Below are positions 43,001 to 53,900 of a stretch of DNA of 64,000 bases, piece after piece; position 1 is the stretch's first letter; every line of letters begins with the position of its first letter. Below the pieces are notes generated by a model. It ran no database searches. It saw nothing but the letters and a program-made list of their open reading frames with translations, and was not told where the DNA came from. Location of the stretch: the NCBI GenBank assembly GCA_001281695.1, contig LJIE01000001.1:3495521-3559520 (forward strand), given 5' to 3'. Origin of the DNA: a bacterium 336/3 (GTDB lineage: Bacteria > Bacteroidota > Bacteroidia > Cytophagales > Thermonemataceae). The position numbers and the translations under genes were made by a program.

Positions 43001-45415
43001 ATGATGAGAGTTTTTACTTTTTTAACAATCTTTTTTTTGTTTACTTCTTTGAGCTATGGACAAATAATCCAAGTTAAAGACTTTGTTACAGGCAAGAGCA
43101 TAGAAGGCGTTAGCATTTCATCCCCTACTTCAAGTGTTCATCTTTTTACAGATAATCAAGGTAGAGTAAATATTTCTGCTTTAAAAGATGTTGAAAAAAT
43201 TTACTTTATGTTTGATAATTATCAAACTTCCATTTTTAGTTATCAGCAATTAAAGGATTTGAATTTTCAGGTCTTTTTAAAGCCTGCTAACCCATACATA
43301 GAAGAAGTTGTTGTTTCAGCAACTCGATGGCAACAAGGCTCTGCTGAAACCCCTTCACAAATTGTTAAAATTTCTCAAAAACACATTGCTCTACAAAATC
43401 CACAAACAGCAGCAGACCTTTTGGGTATTTCAGATAAAGTATTCATTCAGAAAAGTCAGTTGGGTGGTGGAAGCCCCATGATTCGAGGTTTCGCAACCAA
43501 TCGTCTTTTATATTCAGTAGATGGAGTTCGTATGAATACTGCTATTTTTAGAGCTGGCAACCTCCAAAATGTAATTTCTTTAGACCCTTTTGCTATTGAA
43601 AATACAGAAGTTTTGCTGGGTACGGGTTCAGTAATTTATGGCAGTGATGCGATTGGAGGTATAATGAACTTTACAACTCTTACACCTCAATTTGCAGTTT
43701 CACAGCCTTTAATAAAAGCAAACTCCCTTGTTCGTTATTCTTCTGCCAATCAAGAAAAGACAACTCATTTTGATGTGCAGGCAGGCTGGAAGAAATGGGC
43801 TTTTGCCACAAGTGTAAGTCGTTTTGATTTTGGAGATTTGAGAATGGGTTCTTATGGACCAAAAGAATATCTGAGAAATTTCTATGTAAAACAGATAAAT
43901 GGAAGAGACAGTGTTTTTGTCAATGACAACCCTCTTATACAAAGACCCACAGGCTATACACAAACTAATTTAACTCAAAAAATACGTTTCAAAGCTTCTA
44001 AAAACTGGTTATTGGAGTATGGTTATCATTATTCACAAACATCTGAATATGCTCGCTATGACCGTCTAATAGAATTAAGTAACGGATTGCCTCGTGTGGC
44101 TATATGGAATTACGGTCCTCAAAAATGGAGAATGCACTTACTGAATGTGTTACATGAAAAACAAACACTCCTCTACGATCAAGTACAACTCCGTTTGGCA
44201 TATCAGTATTTTGAAGAAAGTAGAATTGACAGGAATTTCTCTGGTTCACAGCGTTTTAGACTTCGTACCCAACAAGAACAGGTTTATGCTGTTTCCACAA
44301 ATCTTGATTTTCGTAAAAAAATGAATCAGCATCAATTTTTTTATGGTTTGGAGTATGTTCAAAATAATGTTTTTTCAAATGCATCAGCTTTAGACATTCG
44401 CAACCAACAACCCATTGGTGTACCCAATAGATACCCTCGTTCTTTTTGGGCAAGTTATGCAGGCTATGTTAATTATCAATATAATTTTTCAGACAGGTTT
44501 TTGGGACAGGCAGGCATTAGATATAATGCTTTAAGTTTGGATTCTGATTTTAGCCAACAACTCAATTTTTACGATTTCAATTTTACAAAAGTAAAAACAA
44601 AGAATGCTTCTACTACTTTTAGCTTAGGTACAGTTTTTCAACCTTATGCTTCTTGGAAGATTGGAACAAATTTAGCGACTGGATTCAGAGCTCCTAATGT
44701 GGATGATATGGGTAAATTATTTGATTTTGGAGTAGGTGAAGTGATTGTTCCTAATACACAACTCAAGCCAGAGTATGCCTACAATGCAGATATTAATATT
44801 TCTAAAAATATGAATGATAAGTTAATTATCAATGTAGCTGGATTTTACACTTATTTGGATAAGGCTATGGTTCGTCGCTCATCGCAAGTAAATGGGCAAG
44901 ACAGTATTTTATATAATGGAACTCTGAGCAAGGTATACTCTATTCAAAATGCTGCTTCTGCCAGTGTCTATGGAGTGAATCTTGATATTTTAATTAAATT
45001 TTTGCCTTCTTGGAGTGTTTATAGCAGTTATAATTATCAAAAAGGGCTTGAAGAAATGGATAATGGGTCTGTTAGCCCTTTAAGGCATGCTTCTCCAGCA
45101 TTTGGTGTTACAAGACTTTCTTTTGAACAAAAAAGATTGACATTACAAGCATACGCAATGTATAATGCACAAATAGAGGCTAAAAGTTTAAATGACGAAG
45201 AAAAATTAAAAACGGCTATTTATGCCATAGATAGCAATGGTAAGCCTTATTCACCAAGTTGGTACACGCTTAATCTGAAAGCTATGTATAAATTTGACAA
45301 TTTCAATTTGAATATTGGTTTAGAAAATATCACAGATCAACGCTACCGCCCTTATAGTTCGGGTATTGTTGCAGCAGGCAGGAATTTCATCATTTCATTT
45401 AGTTCTCATTTTTAA
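43001..45415 (+). CDS. TonB-dependent receptor, heme/hemoglobin-receptor-like
   Basis: 804 residues. A signal peptide (FTFLTIFFLFTSLSYGQ) and a short carboxypeptidase-like domain (residues 22-95, with VKDFVTGKSIEGVSISSP) are followed by a plug domain (about 105-225). The plug shows VVVSATRWQQGSAETPSQIV, GGGSPMIRGFATNRLLYSVD, GVRMNTAIFRAGNLQNVISL and VIYGSDAIGGIMNF. The barrel ends with the terminal aromatic FSSHF. The plug wording is that of the TonB-hemin/hemoglobin receptor group, so heme or a similar iron source is a likely ligand by homology only. Another TonB receptor follows 115 bases later. Confidence 0.87.
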   Translation: MMRVFTFLTIFFLFTSLSYGQIIQVKDFVTGKSIEGVSISSPTSSVHLFTDNQGRVNISALKDVEKIYFMFDNYQTSIFSYQQLKDLNFQVFLKPANPYIEEVVVSATRWQQGSAETPSQIVKISQKHIALQNPQTAADLLGISDKVFIQKSQLGGGSPMIRGFATNRLLYSVDGVRMNTAIFRAGNLQNVISLDPFAIENTEVLLGTGSVIYGSDAIGGIMNFTTLTPQFAVSQPLIKANSLVRYSSANQEKTTHFDVQAGWKKWAFATSVSRFDFGDLRMGSYGPKEYLRNFYVKQINGRDSVFVNDNPLIQRPTGYTQTNLTQKIRFKASKNWLLEYGYHYSQTSEYARYDRLIELSNGLPRVAIWNYGPQKWRMHLLNVLHEKQTLLYDQVQLRLAYQYFEESRIDRNFSGSQRFRLRTQQEQVYAVSTNLDFRKKMNQHQFFYGLEYVQNNVFSNASALDIRNQQPIGVPNRYPRSFWASYAGYVNYQYNFSDRFLGQAGIRYNALSLDSDFSQQLNFYDFNFTKVKTKNASTTFSLGTVFQPYASWKIGTNLATGFRAPNVDDMGKLFDFGVGEVIVPNTQLKPEYAYNADINISKNMNDKLIINVAGFYTYLDKAMVRRSSQVNGQDSILYNGTLSKVYSIQNAASASVYGVNLDILIKFLPSWSVYSSYNYQKGLEEMDNGSVSPLRHASPAFGVTRLSFEQKRLTLQAYAMYNAQIEAKSLNDEEKLKTAIYAIDSNGKPYSPSWYTLNLKAMYKFDNFNLNIGLENITDQRYRPYSSGIVAAGRNFIISFSSHF

Positions 45416-45530
45416 AACTCACTCCTTTATATTCTGATTTCATCTCCTTGTTTTATGAGTCTATCCGAAAAGCATTTCTTAAAAGTATAATAGTCTATTT
45501 CTTTGAAGTGTCATTTAAAAAACACTCTTT

Positions 45531-47666
45531 ATGAAATACCTATTATATTTTTGTATTTTATTTCCTTTTGTGTCTTTTTCACAAACCATTATAACAGGGA
45601 AAATTTCTGATAGTAAAAATACTTTAGCAGGAGCCAATGTCTTTATAAAAGGGGCTTTTGAAGGAACAACCAGCGATGAAAATGGTGTATTCAAATTTAC
45701 AACCACCCAAAAAGACACCATTGTATTGAGTGTCAGTTTTATGGATTATCCAGAATGGGAAAAGAAAATTATCATCAAACAAGATAGCATTTGGATAGAT
45801 ATTATCCTTTTAGAACCTCTTAAAGAGGATATTGAAGCCATTGCTATTACAGCTGGTAGTTTTGAAGTTTCTGATACAAAAAAAGGTACTGTCTTAAATT
45901 CCAGAGATATAGTAACCGTAGCTGGCTCCCAAGCTGATATTTTCTTAGCATTACAAACGCTTCCAGGAGCTAGTCGTGTAGGTGACCAAGAAGGTCTTTT
46001 TATCAGAGGTGGTTCAGCATCAGAAGCCAAAGCTGTTTTTGATGGTGCTATTTTACAAAATCCATTTTTTAGTGCTGTACCTAGTGTTGCACAAAGAAGT
46101 CGTTTTTCACCTGATTTGTTCAAAGGAACATCTTTTTCTACAGGTGGTTATTCTGCAAAATATGGACAAGCTTTGTCTTCTATTATTGAACTAAACACCA
46201 CAGACTTTCCTGATAAAACACAAGTGGAAGCTGGTATCAACCTTGCAGGAATCAGTGCAGAAGCAACAAAGAAATGGGAAAATACTTCTTTAGCTGTTTC
46301 AGGGAATTATACCAACACAGCCCCTCTCCTTTTTGCTCTCAATAAACCTAATTTTACTTGGCAAACACCACCACAAGGGGGCAGTTCAGCCATTACGTTT
46401 AGAAGAAAATTACCCAGTAAATCTATTCTTAAAGCTTATGTAAACTATGACTATACAAGATTGGGAGTACAAACTTTAGACCCTTTCAATCCTAATGTAC
46501 GGAATGCTTTTGCTCTGAACAATAATAATTTATACAGCAATTTGTACTTAAAACGTAATTTTAATAAATGGACAATGGAAAGAAGTATTTCATACAGTCG
46601 AAATGCTGACATCATTACCATAGATAATATGAATGTTCGTAGAGGCGATAGCCGTTATCAGACTCGTTTTTTAGCAACCTTTGACATCAACAAAAAAGCT
46701 AACATGGTAGCTGGTACAGAATTACATCGAAGTGCTTTCTATTCTGAATTGGTGGGTACAGGAAAATATGAATTTAAAGATACTTATTGGGCTAATTTTG
46801 CTGAATCGGAAATTCGTTGGAGTAAACGATGGATAACACGCATTGGTATTCGTGGAGAGTATTCTTCTGTCATTGGGCGTTGGAATATTGCCCCAAGAAC
46901 CTCTTTTGCCTACAAAACAGGTGAGAACAGTCAAGTATCTGGTGCATTTGGTATGTTTTATCAGAATCCTAACAACAATTATTTATTCATCAATAAAAAC
47001 TTAGATTTTGAAAAAGCTATCCACTATATTTTTAATTACCAATATCAAAAAAATGATAGAACATTCAGAGTTGAAGCATACCAAAAAGATTATCAGAGTT
47101 TAGTTCGTGAGCAAACTAATGGAATTTTTGAGGCTATTCCCAATCGTTTTCCTACTGGAGTTACAGATAATACAGGCTTTGGATATGCAAGAGGGATAGA
47201 TATGTTTTTGAGGGATAAAAAAAGTATCAAGAATGCAGATTTCTGGATTTCTTATTCATTTTTGGACACCAAAAGACTTTTTATGAATTATTTAACTTCA
47301 GCTACACCCACATTTGCTTCTAAACATAACTTTAGTGCAGTTTATAAGCATTTTGTCCCTAAAGCTCGTTTAAGTTTAAATGCTGCCTACAATTATGCCT
47401 CAGGAAGAACATATTACAATCCAAATAATGAAAACTTTATGATTGATAAAACCCCTGATTTTCACAATGTAAGTATTACAGTTGCATATCTCACTCATAT
47501 TCGCAGAAATTTCACAGTTCTATATGCAGCTTTTGACAATGTATTGAATAGACAAAATACTTTTGGCTATATCTACTCTCAAGATGGCAGTCAAAGAGTT
47601 GGTATACAACCCAACCAATTTAGGTCTGTGTTTGTGGGTATGAATATTACTTTTTCCAAAAAATAA
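45531..47666 (+). CDS. TonB-dependent receptor with carboxypeptidase-like N-terminal domain
   Basis: 711 residues. A signal peptide (YLLYFCILFPFVSFSQ) is followed by a carboxypeptidase-D regulatory-like domain (about 20-100, ITGKISDSKNTLAGANVFIK, TSDENGVFKFTTTQKDTIVL). The plug region (about 105-225) has ADIFLALQTLPGASRVGDQE, GLFIRGGSASEAKAVFDGAI and FSTGGYSAKYGQALSSIIEL. A barrel ending in VFVGMNITFSKK completes it. It is more compact than most SusC-type receptors and has no SusD partner. The ligand is unknown. Confidence 0.87.
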   Translation: MKYLLYFCILFPFVSFSQTIITGKISDSKNTLAGANVFIKGAFEGTTSDENGVFKFTTTQKDTIVLSVSFMDYPEWEKKIIIKQDSIWIDIILLEPLKEDIEAIAITAGSFEVSDTKKGTVLNSRDIVTVAGSQADIFLALQTLPGASRVGDQEGLFIRGGSASEAKAVFDGAILQNPFFSAVPSVAQRSRFSPDLFKGTSFSTGGYSAKYGQALSSIIELNTTDFPDKTQVEAGINLAGISAEATKKWENTSLAVSGNYTNTAPLLFALNKPNFTWQTPPQGGSSAITFRRKLPSKSILKAYVNYDYTRLGVQTLDPFNPNVRNAFALNNNNLYSNLYLKRNFNKWTMERSISYSRNADIITIDNMNVRRGDSRYQTRFLATFDINKKANMVAGTELHRSAFYSELVGTGKYEFKDTYWANFAESEIRWSKRWITRIGIRGEYSSVIGRWNIAPRTSFAYKTGENSQVSGAFGMFYQNPNNNYLFINKNLDFEKAIHYIFNYQYQKNDRTFRVEAYQKDYQSLVREQTNGIFEAIPNRFPTGVTDNTGFGYARGIDMFLRDKKSIKNADFWISYSFLDTKRLFMNYLTSATPTFASKHNFSAVYKHFVPKARLSLNAAYNYASGRTYYNPNNENFMIDKTPDFHNVSITVAYLTHIRRNFTVLYAAFDNVLNRQNTFGYIYSQDGSQRVGIQPNQFRSVFVGMNITFSKK

Positions 47667-47771
47667 TTCATCCTTCTGTTTTCTGATTTTATCCTTAAGT
47701 TTTAGTGGTTTGTCAGGAAGTTGTTTCTAAATCATCTTAAAGCTATTTTCTTTATATAAAAATTAAACGCC

Positions 47772-48278
47772 ATGGAAAATATCGTAAAAGACACAACAGG
47801 ACTTATTCATTTAGCTTCTTCTATCATAGCTCTTGTTACTGGCTTATATGTGATTGTAGCAAAAAAAGGAACTCAAGTACACAAAAAAGTGGGATATATC
47901 TATGCATTGGCTATGTTACTTGTCAATCTAACTGCTTTTATGATTTATAGATTATATGGCAAAATTGGGATTTTTCATGGGTTTGCCATTTTAAGTTGCA
48001 TCACACTGTTTGCAGGCTTATATCCAGTCATAACGAAAAAAACAAATGATTACTTAGTTAGACATTTTCGTTCAATGTATTGGAGTGTGGTAGGGTTGTA
48101 TTGTGCATTTGTAGCAGAAATATTTTCCAGACTTCCTAAATATGTACTCACTCCTGAAGGAAAACCTATGGTTGTTTTCTATCAATTTGTGAGCATAGGA
48201 ACAGCCCTTGTAATGATGATAGGCGTATTTTTCTTCTTAAAATTTAAGCCCATTTGGGAAAAACAGTACAAAAAATAA
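47772..48278 (+). CDS. DUF2306 family membrane protein
   Basis: 168 residues with four membrane helices (about residues 12-30, 43-60, 68-85 and 135-160). The first loop KKGTQVHKKVGYIYALAML and HFRSMYWSVVGLYCAFVAEI are the conserved DUF2306 stretches, with His residues facing the membrane. Function is unknown. The start MENIVKDTTGLIHLASSI is 106 bases after the TonB receptor; the following secreted protein starts 40 bases after its stop. Confidence 0.8.
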   Translation: MENIVKDTTGLIHLASSIIALVTGLYVIVAKKGTQVHKKVGYIYALAMLLVNLTAFMIYRLYGKIGIFHGFAILSCITLFAGLYPVITKKTNDYLVRHFRSMYWSVVGLYCAFVAEIFSRLPKYVLTPEGKPMVVFYQFVSIGTALVMMIGVFFFLKFKPIWEKQYKK

Positions 48279-48317
48279 ATTTCATTTTAATCATTTCACT
48301 ATAAAAATTTTACTCAC

Positions 48318-48953
48318 ATGAAACGTTTATTAATCTCTTTCGTCCTTGCTTGTTTTGCTTTTGTTGCTCATGCTCAAAGTACTTATGAAAAAGCTATGCA
48401 AGAAGCTTTTACTCAAATGGGTAAAGCTCAAAATATTACTGATTTACAAAAAATTGCAAACCAATTTGAAATGATTGGGAAAAATGCTCCTAAAGAGTGG
48501 TATCCTTATTATTATGCAGCGTTTGTATATGCAAGAATGAGCTATCAGGAAGAAAATATAGATAAAAAAGATATTTATGTAGAAAAAGCTTTGAAAATTT
48601 GGGAAAGTATTTCAGAGAAAAATGATGAAGTATATCTCTTGAGAGCTTTCATTGCACAAGCAAATATGGCTGTAGATGGACAGGCTCGTTGGCAAACACA
48701 AGGAGCTATCTTTGATGAGTATGTGGAAAAATCTGCCAAAATAAATGCTAAGAATCCACGTATTTATTATATGCAAGGAACAAGATTGTATCATACACCC
48801 AAAATGTTTGGAGGTGGAGCAAAAACAGCTATGCCTTATTTTGAAAAAGCGAAAACTTTATTTGAAAGTTTCACTCCAGCATCTACATTTGCACCCAAAT
48901 GGGGTAAAAATGAAAATACAAAGTATTTGGATTTATGTAAAAATAACCAGTAA
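48318..48953 (+). CDS. Secreted helical-repeat (TPR-like) protein
   Basis: 211 residues. A signal peptide (LLISFVLACFAFVAHAQ) is followed by a helical protein whose periodic pattern of Ala/Tyr/Leu (ADLQKIANQFEMIG, WYPYYYAAFVYARMSYQEEN, YVEKALKIWESISEK) looks like TPR-type helix pairs. A conserved-looking motif is PRIYYMQGTRLYHTPKMFGG. I do not recognise a named family. It should act in the periplasm or at the surface. It lies just upstream of the LytS/LytTR pair, separated by a hairpin at 48965-48994. Confidence 0.6.
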   Translation: MKRLLISFVLACFAFVAHAQSTYEKAMQEAFTQMGKAQNITDLQKIANQFEMIGKNAPKEWYPYYYAAFVYARMSYQEENIDKKDIYVEKALKIWESISEKNDEVYLLRAFIAQANMAVDGQARWQTQGAIFDEYVEKSAKINAKNPRIYYMQGTRLYHTPKMFGGGAKTAMPYFEKAKTLFESFTPASTFAPKWGKNENTKYLDLCKNNQ

Positions 48954-48964
48954 TTGATTAAACA

Positions 48965-48994
48965 AAGCCTTCTTCTGAAATAAGGAGAAGGCTT
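48965..48994 (+). other. Hairpin without T tract
   Basis: AAGCCTTCTTCT (48965-48976) pairs with GGAGAAGGCTT and flanks (48983-48994) with one G-T pair and a 6-base loop. No T run follows (CAAAAC), so it is not a classical terminator. It could be a processing site or an attenuator between the secreted protein gene and the histidine kinase gene. Confidence 0.55.
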
Positions 48995-49010
48995 CAAAAC
49001 TATTAAAAAC

Positions 49011-50093
49011 ATGACTAAGGTTTTTACATTTCTGGGTGAATGGATTTTTTTAACCATTATTAAATTCGCTTTAGGAGCCATTTCCTACTTTTCTTTACAA
49101 GAGTTTGGTGTAAAATTTGGTTCTGTAGGCGATAGTATCAACAGCAATGCCTTTAATTATATCTTTTTAGGCAATATTATTCAAGCAGGAACAGCTCTTG
49201 TTGTGCTTAAGGTATATCTTCGATACCACCATTATATTCATAATAAATATTTGCGTTACATCATTTTAGCTATTCTTCTTTATTTATTTGAATCCTTCAT
49301 TGACCATGTTTCTTTTTCAAGTGAGAAAGCCTTTGATTTCATGAATTTTATCAAAGACTTATTTCATATTCATTTTTTTGAACTTGTTTTTGGTTCTCAT
49401 ATTATTATTGCCACACTATTTTTATATGCCTATTCTCAGAAAGAGCGTGTACGTTCAGAGAAAATGGTAAAGCAAGATTATGAAATGGCTGTTTTGCAAG
49501 AATTAAAAACAAAAGCTGACTTGGAAGCTCTGCAAGCTAAAATAAACCCTCATTTTTTGTATAATGCCCTCAATTCTGTTGCAAGTCTTATTCATGATAA
49601 TCCTGACAAAGCAGAAAGAATGGTGTTACTTTTAGCAAAATTTTTTAGATACTCAACCAATGCAAAGAGTCAGTATTACAGCTCTTTATCTGATGAGCTT
49701 GAAATGGTAAAAACGTATTTGGAAGTAGAACAAGTACGTTTTGAAGATAGACTTTCTTATGATATTGATGTAAAAAATCCACAACACCTGAACTTACAAA
49801 TTCCACAATTTCTTATTCAGCCGATTGTAGAAAATGCTATTAAGCATAGTATTTCTAAAATTTCTACTCAAGGAGTAATTAAAATTACAGTTCATGAAGA
49901 AAATGATTTATTGTTGATAGAGATTGTTGATAATGGTGTTCCTTTTCCAGAGAATTTCCAAGTAGGTTATGGTTTGAAGAGTACACAAGAAAAGCTCAGA
50001 CTTTTAGGAGGAAAAGATGCTCGAATGGAAATAGAGAATGGTGATTTAAAAAAAATTACACTTTTTTTAAGAAAAAGTAATCATAAAATTTGA
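49011..50093 (+). CDS. LytS/YehU-type sensor histidine kinase
   Basis: 360 residues with four membrane helices in the N-terminal 150 residues and no large periplasmic domain, so it is likely to sense a membrane or small-molecule signal. The cytoplasmic kinase core begins with LEALQAKINPHFLYNALNSV; the phosphorylated His is H181. The ATP site N-box (QPIVENAIKHSI) and G-box (VGYGLKSTQEKLRLLGG) are present. This is the HisKA_7TM-free LytS class typical of Bacteroidetes. The cognate LytTR regulator gene starts 7 bases after its stop. Confidence 0.93.
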   Translation: MTKVFTFLGEWIFLTIIKFALGAISYFSLQEFGVKFGSVGDSINSNAFNYIFLGNIIQAGTALVVLKVYLRYHHYIHNKYLRYIILAILLYLFESFIDHVSFSSEKAFDFMNFIKDLFHIHFFELVFGSHIIIATLFLYAYSQKERVRSEKMVKQDYEMAVLQELKTKADLEALQAKINPHFLYNALNSVASLIHDNPDKAERMVLLLAKFFRYSTNAKSQYYSSLSDELEMVKTYLEVEQVRFEDRLSYDIDVKNPQHLNLQIPQFLIQPIVENAIKHSISKISTQGVIKITVHEENDLLLIEIVDNGVPFPENFQVGYGLKSTQEKLRLLGGKDARMEIENGDLKKITLFLRKSNHKI

Positions 50094-50100
50094 TCCTAAT

Positions 50101-50871
50101 ATGATATCTTTCAAAACAGTTTTAATAGATGACGAAAAATTAGCTTTAAGCCGTTTAAAACGTTTACTTACAGATTTTTCAGATGTGATAGAAGTCATAG
50201 GAGAAGCTTCCAACGGAGAAGAAGGACGTTTGCTCATTGAAAAAGAATCTCCTGATTTAATTTTTTTAGATATAGAAATGCCTATTTTAAATGGTTTTGA
50301 AATGCTTCAAAAACTCACAAAAATGCCTTTGGTTATTTTTGCAACAGCTTACGACCAATACGCTATCAAAGCTTTTGAAGAAAATTCTATTGATTACTTA
50401 CTCAAACCTATTGAAAAAGAAAGGCTTGAGTTGACGATTAGAAAATTAGAAAAAATCATTCAGAATCAATCTCGTAGTATGCCCCAAGAAACAGAAAACT
50501 TGTGGAAACTCTTACAACAGATGAAGCCACAAAAAGAAATTAATAGTATCTCTGTAAAAATAGGAGATAAAATTATTTTATTACGTTTGGAAGACATTAC
50601 TTACTTTGAAGCTGAAGACAAATATACCTTTGTCTATACACAAGAAGGTAAAAAGCATATTTTAGATTATACAATCACCTATTTAGAACAAAAACTTCCT
50701 GATAGCTTTATGAGGGTAAGTCGTTCTGCCATTGTCAATAAGAATCAGATTCTTGAATTACAAAAGCATTTTAGTGGAAAATATGTCTTAACATTATCCG
50801 ATAAAATTAAGACTAAAATTGAAACAGGACTCAAATTTGGAGATAATATTAAAAATATCTTACAAATATAA
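50101..50871 (+). CDS. LytTR-family response regulator
   Basis: 256 residues. The receiver domain (1-118) has DDEKLA acidic residues D10/D11, phosphorylation site D57 (LIFLDIEMPI), the Thr/Ala pocket (FATAYDQY) and the switch Lys in LLKPIEKERL. A LytTR DNA-binding domain (about 145-245) shows DKIILLRLEDITYFEAEDKY and FMRVSRSAIVNKNQILELQ. It is partnered with the LytS-type kinase immediately upstream. LytTR proteins bind direct repeats near target promoters; the targets here are unknown. Confidence 0.95.
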   Translation: MISFKTVLIDDEKLALSRLKRLLTDFSDVIEVIGEASNGEEGRLLIEKESPDLIFLDIEMPILNGFEMLQKLTKMPLVIFATAYDQYAIKAFEENSIDYLLKPIEKERLELTIRKLEKIIQNQSRSMPQETENLWKLLQQMKPQKEINSISVKIGDKIILLRLEDITYFEAEDKYTFVYTQEGKKHILDYTITYLEQKLPDSFMRVSRSAIVNKNQILELQKHFSGKYVLTLSDKIKTKIETGLKFGDNIKNILQI

Positions 50872-50969
50872 CTGTTTTTTAGCTTTTTTATTACATCAAC
50901 ACCACAACATTATTTTAAATAAACTATAAAAAACAAAATAAAATTTTTTAAAAATCAGGTTTTTATCTT

Positions 50970-50977
50970 TATTTTTG
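50970..50977 (+). promoter_or_regulatory. Promoter (-7 element) for the subtilase gene
   Basis: TATTTTTG fits TAnnTTTG and is followed by CGAGAAAC. It is 22 bases before the ATG at 51000. The -33 region is A/T only. Confidence 0.45.
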
Positions 50978-50999
50978 CGAGAAACAAATCAAAAACCTA

Positions 51000-53900
51000 A
51001 TGAAAAAAATTACACTGTTACTCATTCCATTATTTTTGAATTTTGTTTTGATTACCTTTGGGCAAAATGAAAGTGAACGCCAAAGAATCATTCAAAATTC
51101 TAATACCAAAGCATTAAAGCAACTTGGAGAATTTTATCGAAACAAAAGTATTACCGATAAGAAAAAAGCTATTGAGTTTGCTCAGAAGAGAGGCTTACAA
51201 ATATTCAAAACATTTCCTGATGGTCGTATTGCAGAGTTGCAAAGAATAAACCCTGATGGTACACCTATTTATTATTTAACACAAAGTAATCTTGGAGCTG
51301 CCAATACTACCAAAGCCAGCAGACTTTGGACAGGTGGTTCTATGGGGTTAAACCTCAATGGACAAGGCATGATTGTAGGAGAATGGGATGGTGGACCTAT
51401 ACGTCTTACTCACCAAGAGTTTGGTACAAGAGCTATTCAACAAGATGGCGTAGCTTTTACAACTTCAGATTTGAACAACCGACATGCAACACACGTAGGA
51501 GGTACAATGGTAGCATCTGGTGTTGATGGAAATGCCAAAGGTATGGCTCATCAGGCTACTCTTTGGGCAAACGAATGGAACAATGATACTGCCGAAATGA
51601 CTACCCAAGCAGGTTCTGGTTTACTCCTTTCTAACCATTCTTATGGATACAATGCTGCTTTTTTACCAACATGGATGTTTGGTTTCTATGATTCAGAAGC
51701 TCAAGCATGGGATCAAATAGCAACAAATGCACCTTTTTATTTAATGGTAAAAGCCGCAGGCAATGATAGAGGCTCAGGATATAACCCAGGTGGTGTTTTT
51801 GGAACAACAGGCTATAATTTAGTTACAGGCTCTGCTACTGCTAAGAATGTATTGGTTGTAGGTGCTGTTAATGCAGTAAGTAACTATACAGGACCAGCAA
51901 GTGTAGTGATGTCTGGCTTTAGTTCTTGGGGTTCTACTGATGATGGTCGTATCAAACCTGATGTAGTAGGCAATGGTGTTAGTATATATTCTACTACTAG
52001 TACTGGCAATACCAATTACGAAACTATGAGTGGTACTTCTATGGCAAGCCCTAACGTAACAGGAACACTTACTCTTATTCAACAACATTATAAAAACTTG
52101 AATAGTGGTAGTTTTATGCGTGCTGCTACTCTTAGAGGTCTTGTGATTCATACGGCTGAAGAAGCAGGTGCAAACCCTGGTCCCGATTATGCTTTTGGGT
52201 GGGGACTGGTAAATGCTGAAAAGGCTGTCAATGCTATTACAAACAGAGGAGTTTCATCAATTATTGAAGAAAGAACACTCAATAACAGCACTTCTTACAG
52301 TTTCAATGTAACAGCTATCAGTAGTTCAACTCCTTTGGAAGTAACCATTGCTTGGAATGACCCTGCTGCTACTCCCCTTGCTGATGGTACAGCCAATAGT
52401 ACCCAAAGTATGCTTGTAAATGATTTAGATTTGCGTGTTACAGAAGGTGCTAATACTTTTTCACCTTGGGTATTAAATCCTGCAAACCCTACTGCTGCCG
52501 CTACTCAAGCGGATAATGCTCGTGATAATGTTGAAAAAGTGATTATTAACAATCCTGTTGCTGGAGCAACCTATACAATTACTATCAATCATAAAGGAAC
52601 TTTACAAGGAAGCAATCCTCAAAATTATTCAATTATTGCAACAGGAGCAACTACCAATTTTAATGCTATTTTTGCGGACTTCACAATGTCAAGAACAAGT
52701 GTTTGTATTGGACAAACGATTACATTCACTGACGCTTCAATTAAACTGCCCAGTGCTGCCAATATCAGTTCTTGGACATGGAATTTTGATGGTACAAGTG
52801 TAGGAGGAGCAACTCCAAGCACAGCAACAACACAAGGACCACATACTATTACATTCAACCAAAGTGGTACATATCAGATTTCATTAACTGTAGGTAACGG
52901 TTCTACAACAAATACTAAAACTCAAACCATTACTGTTCGACCAGTTAGTAATTTACCTCTCACAGAAGGTTTTGAAAACTCCCCTGTTGTAGGATGGACT
53001 GCAACTAATAGTGGTGGAACATTTAACTGGGGAGTTAGTAGTACTGTGGGGCAAGCCAGTACACGCTCTGCTACAATGGATTTATTTAATAATGACATTG
53101 GAACAAATGCGTTGTTTTTGAATGCACCTGCCGTTAATTTACAAGGCTATGCAAGTGTTAATTTCTCTTTTCAACTTGCTCATACTGGTTATCAAACTGT
53201 TTATGCTACCTTAGAAGTTCAAGCAAGTACAGACTGCGGACAAACTTACTCAACTGTTTGGACAAAAACTGGAACTGCCTTGGCTACCACTACACCAACA
53301 TCAAGGACTGCAGATTTTACAGCTCCAGCAGCTAATGAATGGAGGTTAGAAACTTTTAATCTTAATTCTTTGATAGGCAATAGCTCTGTTCTTTTAAGAT
53401 TCAGATTAACAGATAATTTCAGTAATAGAATTTATGTAGATAACGTAAATATTACAGGTGTTTTAGCACCTCCAACAACCCCTACAACGCTTACTGCAAC
53501 AGCCATCTCAAGCTCTCAAATCAATTTGGCTTGGACTGATAATGCAAATAATGAAACTGCTTACAAAGTAGAACGCTCTCCTGATGGTGTTAATGGTTGG
53601 ACTGAAATTGCTGGTAGCTTGCCTGCTAACACAACCACTTATTCTGATAATGGTTTGACTGCTAACACAACTTACCATTATAGAGTAAGGGCTAGTAATG
53701 CTGGTGGAAATTCTGCTTATAGCAATGTAGCTAATGCTACTACTTTCCCTAATGCTCCAAGTACTCCAACAACTTTAACTGCAACAGCCGTTTCAAGCTC
53801 TCAAATCAATCTGGCTTGGACTGACAATGCAAATAACGAAACTGCTTACAAAGTAGAACGCTCTCCTGATGGGGTTAATGGTTGGACTGAAATTGCTGGT

